DNA of 64,000 bases from positions 186,001 to 250,000 of the forward strand of contig NZ_CP011308.1 in NCBI RefSeq assembly GCF_000987835.1, written 5' to 3'. Below are positions 43,291 to 51,907 of this stretch, piece by piece. The notes below the pieces were generated by a model. That model searched no databases. It worked only from the letters and a program-made list of their open reading frames with translations, and was not told where the DNA came from. How positions within the stretch are numbered: the stretch's first letter is position 1; each line of letters begins with the position of its first letter. The position numbers and the translations under genes were made by a program. This DNA is from Sulfurovum lithotrophicum. GTDB taxonomy: Bacteria > Campylobacterota > Campylobacteria > Campylobacterales > Sulfurovaceae.

Positions 43291-44853
43291 CTAAACTCCC
43301 GGTGCTTTCCACATGGATGTTGTCAGCCCCAGGTCCACCAGGGCAAGCTGCGCTGCATAGACTTTCTGCCATTTTTCTGCTATTTCCCTATATCCCCTGT
43401 GGTGATCCATATTGGGATGATACGTCTTGTCCCAGGTCACCAGCTGCTGAGCCGCTTTGGGAATGCTCTCATAGATGCCTGTACCGGCACCCGCAGCCAT
43501 TGCTGCGCCCAGTGCGGTTGCTTCGGTCACAGTGGGAATCCTGATGCGGCACCCTGTGACATCTGAAAGTATCTGGCACCAGAGTTCCCCTTTGCTTGCT
43601 CCTCCGGCAAAGACGATCTCCTCAAAGTCCAGGCCGGTAAAGGCTTTGACCTTTTCCAGGTTGATCTCCGAGACGATACAGGCGTTCTCTTCGAGGCTTC
43701 TGAACATGGAGGCTTTATTGCATATTTCCGGATCGATAGAAAGGTTGATGAAGGAAGGGGCTGCATGGTACCATTTGCCATACTTCATACTGTCGGAAAA
43801 AATGGGTATGATCCCGTAGGATCCGACCGGTACGGTTTTGGCTTTTTCTTCGAGGATCGCATAGGCATCCCTGTCACTGTTCTCAGCTTCCAGTTTTTCC
43901 AGATCACAAAAAGCATCCCTGAACCAGCGCATGATCAGCCCACTGAAAAAGGTGATCCCCTCAGCCTGGGAGAGTCCTTCGACTACGTGTGGATTGACAC
44001 GGATACCCATATTTTCCGGTGGAGGGGTGTCGCTTTTGATGTTGACCACCTGTTGCCAGAAAGAACCGCCAAGGATGGCAACCTGCCCTTCTTTGACCAC
44101 ACCCAGTCCGGCAGAACCAAGCTGCACATCACCTCCACCCATCACTACTTTTGTAGCCGTGGAAAGTCCGGTTTTATCAGCGGCATCATCCGTGACGCTG
44201 CCGATGGCGGTACCGGGTTCGAGTACGGGAGGGAAGATATCGGCTTTCAGTCCAACCTTCTCTGCCATGGAGGGTACCCACGTGCGCTCTTTAAGAGAGA
44301 AGATACCGGTGGTCCCGCCGTTACTGGGGTCTGTTGCAATGATGCCGGAGAGTTTTGCCAGTATCCAGTCCCCTATCATCGATACGGAAGCGACTTTCTC
44401 ATAAAGTTTGGGCCGATTGTTCTTCAGCCATAGAATTCTGGGCAGTGCGCCCAGTGCAAAAGTTTGTCCGGACAGGGCATAGAATGCTTCTTCAATGTCC
44501 GGGAACTGCTCTTTGAGATATCTTACTTCTTCGGCAGCTCTGGCATCGACATTGGCCACACCCCAGAGGGCTTCTCCGTTTTCATCATAAAGTACGATCC
44601 CCTCACGCATACTGGTCGCACTCACAGCGGCGATATCACTTCCCTGAAGCCGTGCCTGATCAAGCGCATCCCTGATGCAGGCAGTCACCAGTACCCAGTT
44701 GTGTTCCGTATCGAAGGTCATACTGTTCGGTACGCCTTCCTCCTCTATGTGTGTCCACTCTTGCTGCGAAGCGGAGATCTGATTGCCTTTTGTATCGAAG
44801 ATGACTGCTCTGATACTTCCTGTTCCCGCATCGATCGCCATGAGGTATTGCAT
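43291..44853 (-). CDS. lsrK: Autoinducer-2 kinase (LsrK-like FGGY kinase)
   Basis: LsrK phosphorylates the quorum-sensing molecule AI-2 (DPD) in the cytoplasm. About 520 residues from ATG 44853, with AAAGGA eight bases upstream; the frame to 44916 has no site. FGGY-family features: MAIDAGTGSIRAVIFD, DPSNGGTTGIF, VVMGGGDVQLGSAGLGV, FAGGASKGELWCQILSDVTG. Segments recalled from E. coli LsrK and matching closely are TSMREGIVLYDENG, VANVDARAAEEV, MRWFRDAFCDLE, YHAAPSFINLSIDP and the C-terminal LVDLGLTTSMWKAPGV. The next upstream genes are a class II aldolase and an LsrG-like protein. No lsrACDB, lsrR or lsrF is seen in the window. A pentulose or deoxysugar kinase is the alternative, but less likely. 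Confidence 0.85.
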   Translation of the reverse strand: MQYLMAIDAGTGSIRAVIFDTKGNQISASQQEWTHIEEEGVPNSMTFDTEHNWVLVTACIRDALDQARLQGSDIAAVSATSMREGIVLYDENGEALWGVANVDARAAEEVRYLKEQFPDIEEAFYALSGQTFALGALPRILWLKNNRPKLYEKVASVSMIGDWILAKLSGIIATDPSNGGTTGIFSLKERTWVPSMAEKVGLKADIFPPVLEPGTAIGSVTDDAADKTGLSTATKVVMGGGDVQLGSAGLGVVKEGQVAILGGSFWQQVVNIKSDTPPPENMGIRVNPHVVEGLSQAEGITFFSGLIMRWFRDAFCDLEKLEAENSDRDAYAILEEKAKTVPVGSYGIIPIFSDSMKYGKWYHAAPSFINLSIDPEICNKASMFRSLEENACIVSEINLEKVKAFTGLDFEEIVFAGGASKGELWCQILSDVTGCRIRIPTVTEATALGAAMAAGAGTGIYESIPKAAQQLVTWDKTYHPNMDHHRGYREIAEKWQKVYAAQLALVDLGLTTSMWKAPGV

Positions 44854-44919
44854 CGGTTTGTTTCCTTTACTGTTTAGGCCTTTCGGCTTGTATTTTGACC
44901 GTATGCTGATGTCCACTTT

Positions 44920-44941
44920 GGTGCGTGTTACGCACCCTACG
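44920..44941 (-). repeat. GTAGGGTGC inverted-repeat element, copy C
   Basis: On the minus strand GTAGGGTGCGT, loop AAC, ACGCACC: a 7-base perfect stem with an unpaired GTAG end. As in copy A, the TAG of the element is the stop codon of the gene before it (aldolase), with the same GCG TAG GGT GC context. It lies between two genes of one direction, so full termination is not expected. Confidence 0.8.
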
Positions 44942-46112
44942 CTTTAAGCTTTGCCTGTTCAAGTTCCCAGTATTCCATTTCGAAACTCTCTTTTTCACTG
45001 ATGCTTCGGTACCCTCCGAGCTGGTCTGCTCTGAGTACAGCTTTCATTGTGTGCGCCACAATATCCTTGAGAATGTCCGCTTCTTTCTCATCCTTTCCAA
45101 AGAGGACCACGCCGTAATCTTTTACAACCGTATAGTTCGGCGCGGGGTTCAGCATGATCTCATTGCTTGCATGACGATTGAAATAGGCTATGTAGGCAGC
45201 GATATATTCGGTAATGGCTCCTGCAATGTCACGATCCTCGATGACCAGCGGTACTCTTTTTGTTCGGAGGATATGCTCCGGAGTCAAAACGCCTCTTGTG
45301 GCGAATGTTTTCAGCTTATGGTGTGATGCATAGGTCAGTGCCAAAGGGCTCTGATCTGTTTTTATGATGACTTCGTGTCCCTTGGCTTTTTCTATCAATG
45401 CTTTGAGCTTGTCGGTGTCGAGGCTTGCTTTCGGTTCATAGTCATTGAACGTAAGTGTGGTTCTCTTGTTCAGGAAATCTTCGGCAACGGTGACCGCTTC
45501 TATCATTTTGTCATATGACTTTTTAGCGTCATTATCAAACGTGAAGATACCGTGATGATGCAGGATGATCCCTTTGCAGTTTTCCCAGTCAAAATCCTGT
45601 GTCATTTTGTATATAGTATGTGCGAGGATGAACCCGGGCATGACATAGGGGACGATGAGAAAACCGGGAAAGAGTTCGGCTATGAGTCTCTTGCCCTCTT
45701 TGGAATTTGAAATGGTTACCACCGCATCGGCATGGGTATGGTCCACAAATTTGAAAGGGATCAGCGCATGCAGTATTGCTTCCACCGAAGGATTGGGTGC
45801 ATCAGGGGTTGTCATGGCGGCTTTTTGTCCAGACACCATGTCAGTATCACTCAGAGATTCGAGCTTTGCCATTTCCAGCAAAGTTGTGAGCCTGACAGGG
45901 GCGAAGCCTTCTTCTTTGATAGATACGAGATCCCATCCGCTTCCTTTGACATAGAGAATATCCTCTCCATTCTCTCTGATCTTGACGGAGGTGTTGCCTC
46001 CGCCATGCAGTACAAGCTCATCACTCTCACCAAGCAGGTTGGAAGTATAGACCCTCAGGGCCAGGTCATCTTTGCATGCAGATGCTTTTGTATCATCCCA
46101 TAGATTCTTCAA
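44937..46112 (-). CDS. Class II aldolase, RhaE/bifunctional-aldolase N-terminal type
   Basis: A 391-residue protein whose start NLWDDTKA...VYTSNLLGESDELVLHGGGNTSVK resembles the N-terminal half of bifunctional rhamnulose-phosphate aldolase/short-chain dehydrogenases; here the dehydrogenase half is absent. The zinc-binding histidines are in VDHTHADAV and ILHHHGIF, with the acidic partner region GGGNTS near residue 40. These enzymes split phosphorylated sugars by retro-aldol cleavage. It lies between the LsrG-like gene (3 bases) and lsrK, so its substrate may be a phosphorylated AI-2 derivative or a deoxysugar phosphate. This is inferred from context. Confidence 0.8.
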   Translation of the reverse strand: MKNLWDDTKASACKDDLALRVYTSNLLGESDELVLHGGGNTSVKIRENGEDILYVKGSGWDLVSIKEEGFAPVRLTTLLEMAKLESLSDTDMVSGQKAAMTTPDAPNPSVEAILHALIPFKFVDHTHADAVVTISNSKEGKRLIAELFPGFLIVPYVMPGFILAHTIYKMTQDFDWENCKGIILHHHGIFTFDNDAKKSYDKMIEAVTVAEDFLNKRTTLTFNDYEPKASLDTDKLKALIEKAKGHEVIIKTDQSPLALTYASHHKLKTFATRGVLTPEHILRTKRVPLVIEDRDIAGAITEYIAAYIAYFNRHASNEIMLNPAPNYTVVKDYGVVLFGKDEKEADILKDIVAHTMKAVLRADQLGGYRSISEKESFEMEYWELEQAKLKA

Positions 46113-46115
46113 AGC

Positions 46116-46403
46116 TTATCCCAACACGATGAGTTCATCGGTATATTTCTTTTCGCAATAGGGTTCGTAGCTTGACTTGTAGGTTGCGTAATGTTCAGAC
46201 GCTTTGTGCCCGTCGAGCGCTGCTTCGTCTCTCCAGGTCTCAACTGCCATGAACTTGCGGGGATTGTTCTCATACTGGAAGATTTCGTAAAAAATGCATC
46301 CCTCTTCGGCTTTGCTGGGTGCCACCATGGCAGAAAGCAGCTCCTTCATCTTCTCTTCGCTTCCCTCTTTGGCAATGAAAGTCACACGTTTGGTAATGGT
46401 CAT
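46116..46403 (-). CDS. Antibiotic-biosynthesis-monooxygenase-fold protein, LsrG-like
   Basis: A 95-residue protein of the dimeric alpha-beta barrel (ABM) fold: KRVTFIAKEGSEEKMKELL, EEGCIFYEIFQYENNPRKFM and ETWRDEAALDGHKASEHY. LsrG of E. coli belongs here and isomerises phospho-AI-2; the generic family also includes heme or quinone monooxygenases such as YgiN. Gene order with an LsrK-like kinase makes LsrG the favoured reading. It starts at ATG 46403 behind AGGAGAG and is first in the minus-strand trio. Confidence 0.65.
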   Translation of the reverse strand: MTITKRVTFIAKEGSEEKMKELLSAMVAPSKAEEGCIFYEIFQYENNPRKFMAVETWRDEAALDGHKASEHYATYKSSYEPYCEKKYTDELIVLG

Positions 46404-46461
46404 AGGTCTCTCCTGTAAAATAAGTGATTAGAGCATAACAAAATCTTGTTTAGGTTCTGTT

Positions 46462-46560
46462 TTACCCGTAGTTTGTATCAAAAATAATGCCGAGAATGAC
46501 ACCGAAAAAAAGCAGAATGACCATGGTCCAGTAGAGTGTCTCTTCGCTTGGTAGTTTCAT
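46462..46560 (-). CDS. 32-residue single-span membrane micro-protein (hypothetical)
   Basis: ATG 46560 to TAA 46462-46464 encodes MKLPSEETLYWTMVILLFF then GVILGIIFDTNYG: a short polar start and one membrane helix. It begins 2 bases after the yaaA stop (TAAATATG), suggesting translational coupling. No family recognised. Too short for most gene finders. Confidence 0.5.
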   Translation of the reverse strand: MKLPSEETLYWTMVILLFFGVILGIIFDTNYG

Positions 46561-46562
46561 AT

Positions 46563-47300
46563 TTATGCTTCTATGCTATAGATGATTTCAGTTTTATTCT
46601 TTTTGGTCTGTATCTCCTGTATGACAAGTCCCTGAATAGGCAGCTTCATGAAATCGTCAATACTTTCAACTCTGGATTTAGCGATCTCTCTCAGTACGAT
46701 ACCCCGGTAGGCTTTCGCCCAGTGGCTGACCACTTTGCCCCCTTTGATGAACTTGAGAGTGGTGTAGGGGTTGGCAGGTTTGTAGAACTTGTCGTAGAAG
46801 CCGGCGCGCAGGTCGAGGACTTCTTCATCTGCAAGGTATTTTTCCATCTCTGCGGCACCGTGTTCATGATAGAACTTTTCCACCCTGATCTCCCCGACAG
46901 GCTCTCCCTGTTTGAGACGGTACTCCGGGATGAGGTCGTCGGCCCGGAGATATCCGAAGAGGTTGGAGTTGAGGATGACATGCTCATCTATGTATTTCTG
47001 TGCCTTTGTATCCAGCGTGGTGTAGGAAAGATGGTCAAAAGCCACACCGGTGTAGCGCTCGATGGCTTTCATGGCCGGCTCATGAATGATGTCTCTGATA
47101 TGTGAACGGATATCCGCCTCTTTTTTCAGGCCGAACATTTTAGAAAGTACCTGCATATCGCCTTTTTGAAGGATATTGGTATAGCTGTGCAGCAGTTTGG
47201 TCCGGTAGGGCAAAAGTTCTGGAAAAAGAAGTGTATCAAGCCTGAAGGGTGCTTCTCCTCCGGATATCTTGGTTTCGCTGGGTGCCAGTAGTATCTTCAT
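46563..47300 (-). CDS. yaaA: YaaA-family (DUF328/UPF0246) peroxide stress protein
   Basis: A 245-residue protein with the family's N-terminal KILLAPSETK, the middle YTGVAFDHLSYTTLDTKAQ and NSNLFGYLRADDLIPEYRLK, and FIKGGKVVSHWAKAYRG. In E. coli YaaA lowers free intracellular iron under peroxide stress and binds DNA junction-like structures. Normal length. Its 5' end faces the tRNA cluster promoter. A micro-ORF follows on the same strand. Confidence 0.88.
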   Translation of the reverse strand: MKILLAPSETKISGGEAPFRLDTLLFPELLPYRTKLLHSYTNILQKGDMQVLSKMFGLKKEADIRSHIRDIIHEPAMKAIERYTGVAFDHLSYTTLDTKAQKYIDEHVILNSNLFGYLRADDLIPEYRLKQGEPVGEIRVEKFYHEHGAAEMEKYLADEEVLDLRAGFYDKFYKPANPYTTLKFIKGGKVVSHWAKAYRGIVLREIAKSRVESIDDFMKLPIQGLVIQEIQTKKNKTEIIYSIEA

Positions 47301-47386
47301 GGATATTTTCCTTCACTGTAATTAATGTAGGTATTTTAGTTAAAAAGGATAAAAAAGAGAAATTTTTGTTTTTTTTACATAAATCC

Positions 47387-47415
47387 TTGACTTTTAAAAC
47401 TTTTTTGTCTATAAT
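47387..47415 (+). promoter_or_regulatory. Promoter of the tRNA-tuf cluster (TTGACT-17-TATAAT)
   Basis: TTGACT at 47387-47392 and TATAAT at 47410-47415 with a 17-base spacer, 41 bases before the first tRNA. This is one of the few promoters in the window with a good -35 box, as expected for stable RNA genes. Confidence 0.75.
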
Positions 47416-47455
47416 TCCCGTCCATTTTAAGTGTAACAGCTTTCAATGCGATGGT

Positions 47456-47531
47456 GCTGGTGTAGCTCAGCTGGTAGAGCAGCTGATTTGTAATCAGCAG
47501 GTCGGGGGTTCGAGTCCCTTTACCAGCTCCA
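47456..47531 (+). tRNA. tRNA-Thr (anticodon TGT)
   Basis: 76 bases with encoded CCA. Acceptor GCTGGTG/TACCAGC (one G-T pair), anticodon stem GCTGA/TCAGC around loop TTTGTAA, T-loop GTTCGAGTC. Reads ACA and other ACN codons ending in A/G. First of four tRNAs before tuf. Confidence 0.96.
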
Positions 47532-47586
47532 TTTAGAACAATAATTATCAGTGTTTGTACCAGTAATATGACAAACGAATATATGT

Positions 47587-47671
<85 letters not shown>

Positions 47672-47693
47672 TTATGTTAAGTCACATAAAGAC

Positions 47694-47770
<77 letters not shown>

Positions 47771-47948
47771 TAAACTGGGAGCTGTGTGAATTATGTACTT
47801 CACATACTATTATTAACTTCGGCAGTCGGTTCCGGCAACAGTGTTGTTGATCCTTGTGCTACTAATAATCTCAGACAATTTGATTTAATATTTCCGTTTT
47901 AACTATATTGGTAATTCTCTGTATATGAGAATCCGTATATAAAGATTT

Positions 47949-48023
<75 letters not shown>

Positions 48024-48033
48024 CGTTCCACAA

Positions 48034-48077
48034 ATATGGACAAAAGTGTTACAGCTGTGTAATAGTTTTGTCCATAT
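48034..48077 (+). promoter_or_regulatory. 44-base two-part hairpin between tRNA-Thr and tuf
   Basis: ATATGGACAAAA pairs with TTTTGTCCATAT (12 perfect bases); after 3-base internal loops on each side an inner TTACA/TGTAA stem closes on GCTG. No T run follows, so it is more likely an RNA-processing or regulatory structure than a plain terminator. It ends 26 bases before the tuf -10 box. Confidence 0.7.
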
Positions 48078-48103
48078 GGTATGGGGTCATAAGAAAATTA
48101 AGG

Positions 48104-48109
48104 TATAAT
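48104..48109 (+). promoter_or_regulatory. -10 box TATAAT for tuf
   Basis: AAGGTATAATACTG, 34 bases before ATG 48144; TAGGAGAAA provides the ribosome-binding site. It would give tuf its own promoter besides read-through from the tRNA promoter. Confidence 0.6.
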
Positions 48110-48143
48110 ACTGCCTTTAAAACATCACGCTAGGAGAAAAAGC

Positions 48144-49352
48144 ATGGCTAAAGAAAAATTCGAACGAACAAAACCGCATGTTAACATCGGTACTATCGGT
48201 CACGTTGACCACGGTAAAACTACGCTTACAGCTGCAATTACTGCAGTACTTGCAACTAAGAACGATACAGCGCTTATGGATTACGATCAGATCGATAATG
48301 CTCCGGAAGAGAGAGAAAGAGGAATTACGATTGCTACTTCTCACGTAGAGTATGAAACTGAAAACAGACACTACGCTCACGTTGACTGTCCCGGTCACGC
48401 CGACTATGTTAAGAACATGATTACAGGTGCTGCACAGATGGACGGTGCGATCCTTGTTATCGCTGCGACTGATGGACCAATGGCTCAGACAAGAGAACAC
48501 ATCCTTCTCTCCAAGCAGGTAGGTGTACCATACATCGTTGTATTCCTGAACAAAGAAGATCAGCTTGATGATGAAGACAAAGAAGAGATGCTCGAGCTTG
48601 TAGAGATGGAAGTACGTGAACTTCTTTCTGAGTATGACTTTCCGGGTGACGATACTCCAATCGTAGCCGGTTCTGCATTCCAGGCACTTGAAGAAGCAAA
48701 AGCTGGTACACTCGGACCATGGTCAGAAAAGATTCTTGAACTGATGGCAGCAGTAGATGAGTATATTCCTGAGCCAAAAAGAGAGACTGACAAAGATTTC
48801 CTTATGGCAATCGAAGATATCTTTACTATCCAGGGCCGTGGTACGGTTGTAACCGGTAAAGTTGATAGGGGTCAGGTATGTGTAGGTGACGAAGTCGAGA
48901 TCGTTGGTCTTAAAGATACTCAGAAAACAACTGTAACAGGTGTTGAAATGTTCCGTAAGGAAATGGACTGTGGTATCGCTGGTGACAACTGTGGTGTTCT
49001 TATCCGTGGTATCGCTAAAGAAGATGTACAAAGAGGTATGGTTCTTTGTAAGCCAGGTTCAATCACACCTCATACTCAGTTCGAAGCTGAAGTCTATGTA
49101 TTGACTAAAGAGGAAGGTGGTAGACACACTCCATTCTTTGACAACTACAGACCACAGTTCTACGTACGTACAACAGATGTTACCGGTTCAGTGAAGCTTC
49201 AGGAAGGTACTGAGATGGTTATGCCAGGTGACAACGTTAAGATCAATGTTGAGCTTATCGCTCCGATTGCGCTTGATGAAGGTACAAGATTTGCTATCCG
49301 TGAGGGTGGTAGAACTGTTGGTGCCGGTGTTGTTTCCAAGATCATCGCTTAA
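48144..49352 (+). CDS. tuf: Elongation factor Tu
   Basis: GTPase that delivers aminoacyl-tRNA to the ribosome. The 402-residue protein has G1 [10 protein letters not shown], the switch I region with RGITI, G3 DCPGHADY, G4 NKEDQ (the usual NKCD-type motif with Glu) and G5 SAF-type GSAFQALEE. Domains II and III are complete to VSKIIA. Codon usage is highly biased and even. rpmG, tRNA-Trp, secE and nusG follow. Confidence 0.98.
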   Translation: MAKEKFERTKPHVNIGTIGHVDHGKTTLTAAITAVLATKNDTALMDYDQIDNAPEERERGITIATSHVEYETENRHYAHVDCPGHADYVKNMITGAAQMDGAILVIAATDGPMAQTREHILLSKQVGVPYIVVFLNKEDQLDDEDKEEMLELVEMEVRELLSEYDFPGDDTPIVAGSAFQALEEAKAGTLGPWSEKILELMAAVDEYIPEPKRETDKDFLMAIEDIFTIQGRGTVVTGKVDRGQVCVGDEVEIVGLKDTQKTTVTGVEMFRKEMDCGIAGDNCGVLIRGIAKEDVQRGMVLCKPGSITPHTQFEAEVYVLTKEEGGRHTPFFDNYRPQFYVRTTDVTGSVKLQEGTEMVMPGDNVKINVELIAPIALDEGTRFAIREGGRTVGAGVVSKIIA

Positions 49353-49407
49353 GTAAACATTTGCGGGAGACAAGCGTCTCTTGCAAACTTATCATTAGGA
49401 GATAACA

Positions 49408-49560
49408 ATGAGAGAAACAGTTCACCTTGGTTGTGAAAAGTGTACAAGACGTAACTATCACACAACAAAGAATAAAAAAACAACAACAGAAAAACTTGCA
49501 CTTAAGAAGTATTGCAAATGGTGTAAAGAACATACTGTTCACAAAGAGATGAAGCTGTAA
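49408..49560 (+). CDS. rpmG: 50S ribosomal protein L33
   Basis: 50 residues, starting [20 protein letters not shown] and ending [10 protein letters not shown]. The two cysteine pairs (CEKC and CKWC) mark the zinc-binding form of L33. ATG 49408 follows TTAGGAGATAA. It lies between tuf and tRNA-Trp in the order common to most bacteria. Confidence 0.97.
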   Translation: MRETVHLGCEKCTRRNYHTTKNKKTTTEKLALKKYCKWCKEHTVHKEMKL

Positions 49561-49620
49561 GCTGATTCTTTGAAATCCGTCACTTGCACCTTGGTTCAAG
49601 TGACAACCTAAATTCTATTT

Positions 49621-49696
49621 AGGCCAATAGCTCAGTTGGTAGAGCACTGGTCTCCAAAACCAGGTGCCGGGGGTTCGAGTCCCTCTTGGCCTGCCA
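49621..49696 (+). tRNA. tRNA-Trp (anticodon CCA)
   Basis: 76 bases with encoded CCA tail. Acceptor AGGCCAA/TTGGCCT; anticodon stem CTGGT/ACCAG around CTCCAAA; discriminator G as required by tryptophanyl-tRNA synthetase. It precedes secE, a conserved bacterial arrangement. Confidence 0.96.
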
Positions 49697-49714
49697 TAAT
49701 AAAGGTAACACAAT

Positions 49715-49894
49715 ATGGGAAAAATTTCAACATTTATTGCAAACGCGAAAGCGGAGTTACATAAAGTAATATTTCCAACAAAAGTACAAGTAAGACAGGC
49801 ATTTTTGGCAGTTCTCCTCGTGGTGACTGTAATATCAATATTTTTAGCATTGGTGGACCTTTTGATGTCATCAATCATTTCATCAGTTTTGTAA
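49715..49894 (+). CDS. secE: Protein translocase subunit SecE
   Basis: 59 residues: a short amphipathic N-terminus (FIANAKAELHKVIFPTKVQV with the conserved KV.FPT segment) and a single C-terminal membrane helix (FLAVLLVVTVISIFLALVDLL in part). This is the short single-span form of SecE that clamps SecY. It starts 18 bases after tRNA-Trp and 12 bases before nusG, as usual. Confidence 0.95.
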   Translation: MGKISTFIANAKAELHKVIFPTKVQVRQAFLAVLLVVTVISIFLALVDLLMSSIISSVL

Positions 49895-49906
49895 GGTAAA
49901 GAGAAG

Positions 49907-50437
49907 ATGGCTTTTCAGTGGTATGCAATCCAAACATATTCAGGTAGTGAACTATCTGTAAAAAGAGCAATTGAACAACTTGTTGCCGATTACGGTATGG
50001 AAGATAAAGTTGAACGTATCGTTGTCCCTACAGAAGAGGTTATCGAAGTGAAGAACGGTGAAAAGAAGATCACCGAGAGAACACTTTATCCCGGGTATGC
50101 TTTTGCACATATAGACCTGGATACTGATCTTTGGCACAAGATCCAGTCTCTGCCAAGAGTATCTAGATTTATCGGTGAACAAAAGACACCTACCGCTCTG
50201 ACTGAAGCGGATATCAAAGTGATTTTGGACAAAATGGAGCAGAAATCCGCACCAAGACCAAAAGTCGATTTCGAAACAGGTGAAATGGTCCGTATCGTGG
50301 ATGGTCCGTTCGCAAACTTTACAGGTATGGTCGAAGAGTATGATCTTGATCATGGCAAGCTGAAGTTGAACGTTTCGATCTTTGGTAGGAACACACCAGT
50401 CGAGATCCTCTATACCCAGGTAGAAAAAATCATATAA
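49907..50437 (+). CDS. nusG: Transcription termination/antitermination factor NusG
   Basis: 176 residues. The NGN domain begins FQWYAIQTYSGSELSVKRAI and includes LYPGYAFAHIDLD and VSRFIGEQKTP. The C-terminal KOW domain has GEMVRIVDGPFANFTGMVEE. It binds RNA polymerase, supports processivity and links Rho or ribosomal S10. Followed by rplK after 35 bases. Confidence 0.97.
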   Translation: MAFQWYAIQTYSGSELSVKRAIEQLVADYGMEDKVERIVVPTEEVIEVKNGEKKITERTLYPGYAFAHIDLDTDLWHKIQSLPRVSRFIGEQKTPTALTEADIKVILDKMEQKSAPRPKVDFETGEMVRIVDGPFANFTGMVEEYDLDHGKLKLNVSIFGRNTPVEILYTQVEKII

Positions 50438-50472
50438 CCCTTTAGCGGTTAAATCAAACAAAGGAAGAACAG

Positions 50473-50898
50473 ATGGCAAAAAAGATAGCTGAAAAGTTTA
50501 AAATGATGATCCCCGCCGGATCAGCTAACCCATCACCACCGGTAGGTCCAGCACTTGGACAGCGTGGTGTAAACATCATGGAGTTTTGTAAAGCTTTTAA
50601 TGAAAAGACAAAAGATAAAATGGGATTCAAGATCCCTGTTATCGTAACAGTGTATGTAGACAAGAGTTTTACATTTGAGACAAAGCAACCGCCTGCGAGT
50701 GACTTGATCCTCAAAGCTGCCGGAGTTAAAAAAGGTACAGACAACCCTCTCCTCAACAAGGTAGGGTCTATTACTAAGGCCAAACTGGAAGAGGTCATAG
50801 ATCAGAAGATCGCGGACCTTAACACGAATGACAGAGAAGCGGCTGCAAAGATCCTTGCCGGTACATGCAGAAGTATGGGTATCGAGATCGTAGACTAA
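50473..50898 (+). CDS. rplK: 50S ribosomal protein L11
   Basis: 141 residues with the N-terminal [20 protein letters not shown] segment bearing the proline-rich hinge and the C-terminal RNA-binding [12 protein letters not shown]. Binds 23S rRNA in the GTPase-associated centre and is needed for RelA activation. Cotranscribed with rplA. Confidence 0.98.
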   Translation: MAKKIAEKFKMMIPAGSANPSPPVGPALGQRGVNIMEFCKAFNEKTKDKMGFKIPVIVTVYVDKSFTFETKQPPASDLILKAAGVKKGTDNPLLNKVGSITKAKLEEVIDQKIADLNTNDREAAAKILAGTCRSMGIEIVD

Positions 50899-50984
50899 TA
50901 TTGTTTGCGAGAACGGACTGTTTAAAAGATAAAATCATTACCACATAGATTTAAAATATGTGGGAGCAAAAAGCGGAGAAAAAG

Positions 50985-51689
50985 ATGGCAAAAAAATTAA
51001 GTAAAAGAAGAGAGGCACTGCTGAAAAAAGTAGATGCAACTAAAGAATACAGCGTTGATGAAGCGATGGCTACACTCAAAGAACTCAAATCTGCAAAATT
51101 CGATGAAACAGTAGAAGTGGCATTGAACCTTAACGTAGATCCAAGACATGCAGACCAGATGGTCAGAGGATCAGTTGTTCTTCCTCACGGAACAGGTAAA
51201 ACAGTTAGAGTAGCAGTTTTTGCAAAAGATGCAAAAGCCGATGAAGCTAAAGCAGCAGGTGCAGACCTTGTTGGTGCAGCAGACCTTATTGAAGATATCC
51301 AGGCAGGGAAGATCGATTTCGATATCGTTATCTCTACTCCTGACATGATGGGTGTACTCGGTAAAGTGGCAAGAGTACTTGGACCAAAAGGTCTTATGCC
51401 AAATCCTAAGACAGGTACAGTAACGATGGATGTTGCCAAAGCAGTTGAAAATGCCAAAGGTGGACAAGTCAATTTCAGAGTAGATAAAAAAGGGAATATT
51501 CATGCCGGTATCGGTAAGATCTCTTTTGATACAGAGAAGATCAAAGAGAACTTCGTGACACTGCTTGAAAAGATCAACAGAGCGAAACCTGCCTCTGCAA
51601 AAGGTAGATATATCACAAATGCAGCAGTATCATTGACAATGAGCCCGTCAATCACACTGGATGCATCTGAAGTAATGGAAATCAAATAA
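50985..51689 (+). CDS. rplA: 50S ribosomal protein L1
   Basis: 234 residues from ATG 50985, with GGAG upstream; the frame from 50958 adds nine unconserved residues. Contains [53 protein letters not shown], and [15 protein letters not shown]. Binds the L1 stalk of 23S rRNA and can repress its own operon. A terminator-like hairpin follows. Confidence 0.97.
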   Translation: MAKKLSKRREALLKKVDATKEYSVDEAMATLKELKSAKFDETVEVALNLNVDPRHADQMVRGSVVLPHGTGKTVRVAVFAKDAKADEAKAAGADLVGAADLIEDIQAGKIDFDIVISTPDMMGVLGKVARVLGPKGLMPNPKTGTVTMDVAKAVENAKGGQVNFRVDKKGNIHAGIGKISFDTEKIKENFVTLLEKINRAKPASAKGRYITNAAVSLTMSPSITLDASEVMEIK

Positions 51690-51700
51690 TTTTTCTACGG

Positions 51701-51728
51701 CTCCGGCAACTGCCGGAGTGTTTATTTT
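51701..51728 (+). terminator. Hairpin with T-rich tail after rplA
   Basis: CTCCGGC, loop AACT, GCCGGAG (7-base perfect stem), then TGTTTATTTT. It starts 11 bases after the rplA stop and resembles an intrinsic terminator or partial attenuator that sets the amount of rplJL-rpoBC message. Confidence 0.75.
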
Positions 51729-51907
51729 CAAACAAGTCCTATAAGTAGAACTTTTTTGAGAGTAACCGTCAGTAGTCTCTTCGGAATGAAAGCGGTGATT
51801 TCTCATATCTTAGGTCAAAGACAACAGGGGCGAAAGCTTAATTAATATATCTGAAAAGGTATATGTGTGGTCATCCACACCCTTTTGTAGATCGGAAGGA
51901 GAAAAAT
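51729..51907 (+). promoter_or_regulatory. rplJ leader (probable L10 leader)
   Basis: A gene-free leader before rplJ, in the place where L10(L12)4 binds its own mRNA in many bacteria. It contains GTGTGG/CCACAC (51865-51880, loop TCAT) close to the AAGGAG ribosome-binding site, and GAGAGTAACCGTCAGTAGTC upstream. The position is strong evidence; the kink-turn itself was not verified. Confidence 0.55.

Noticed and set aside
43765-44433. Plus-strand frame of 222 codons
   Set aside because: It lies wholly opposite lsrK, which has strong family motifs.
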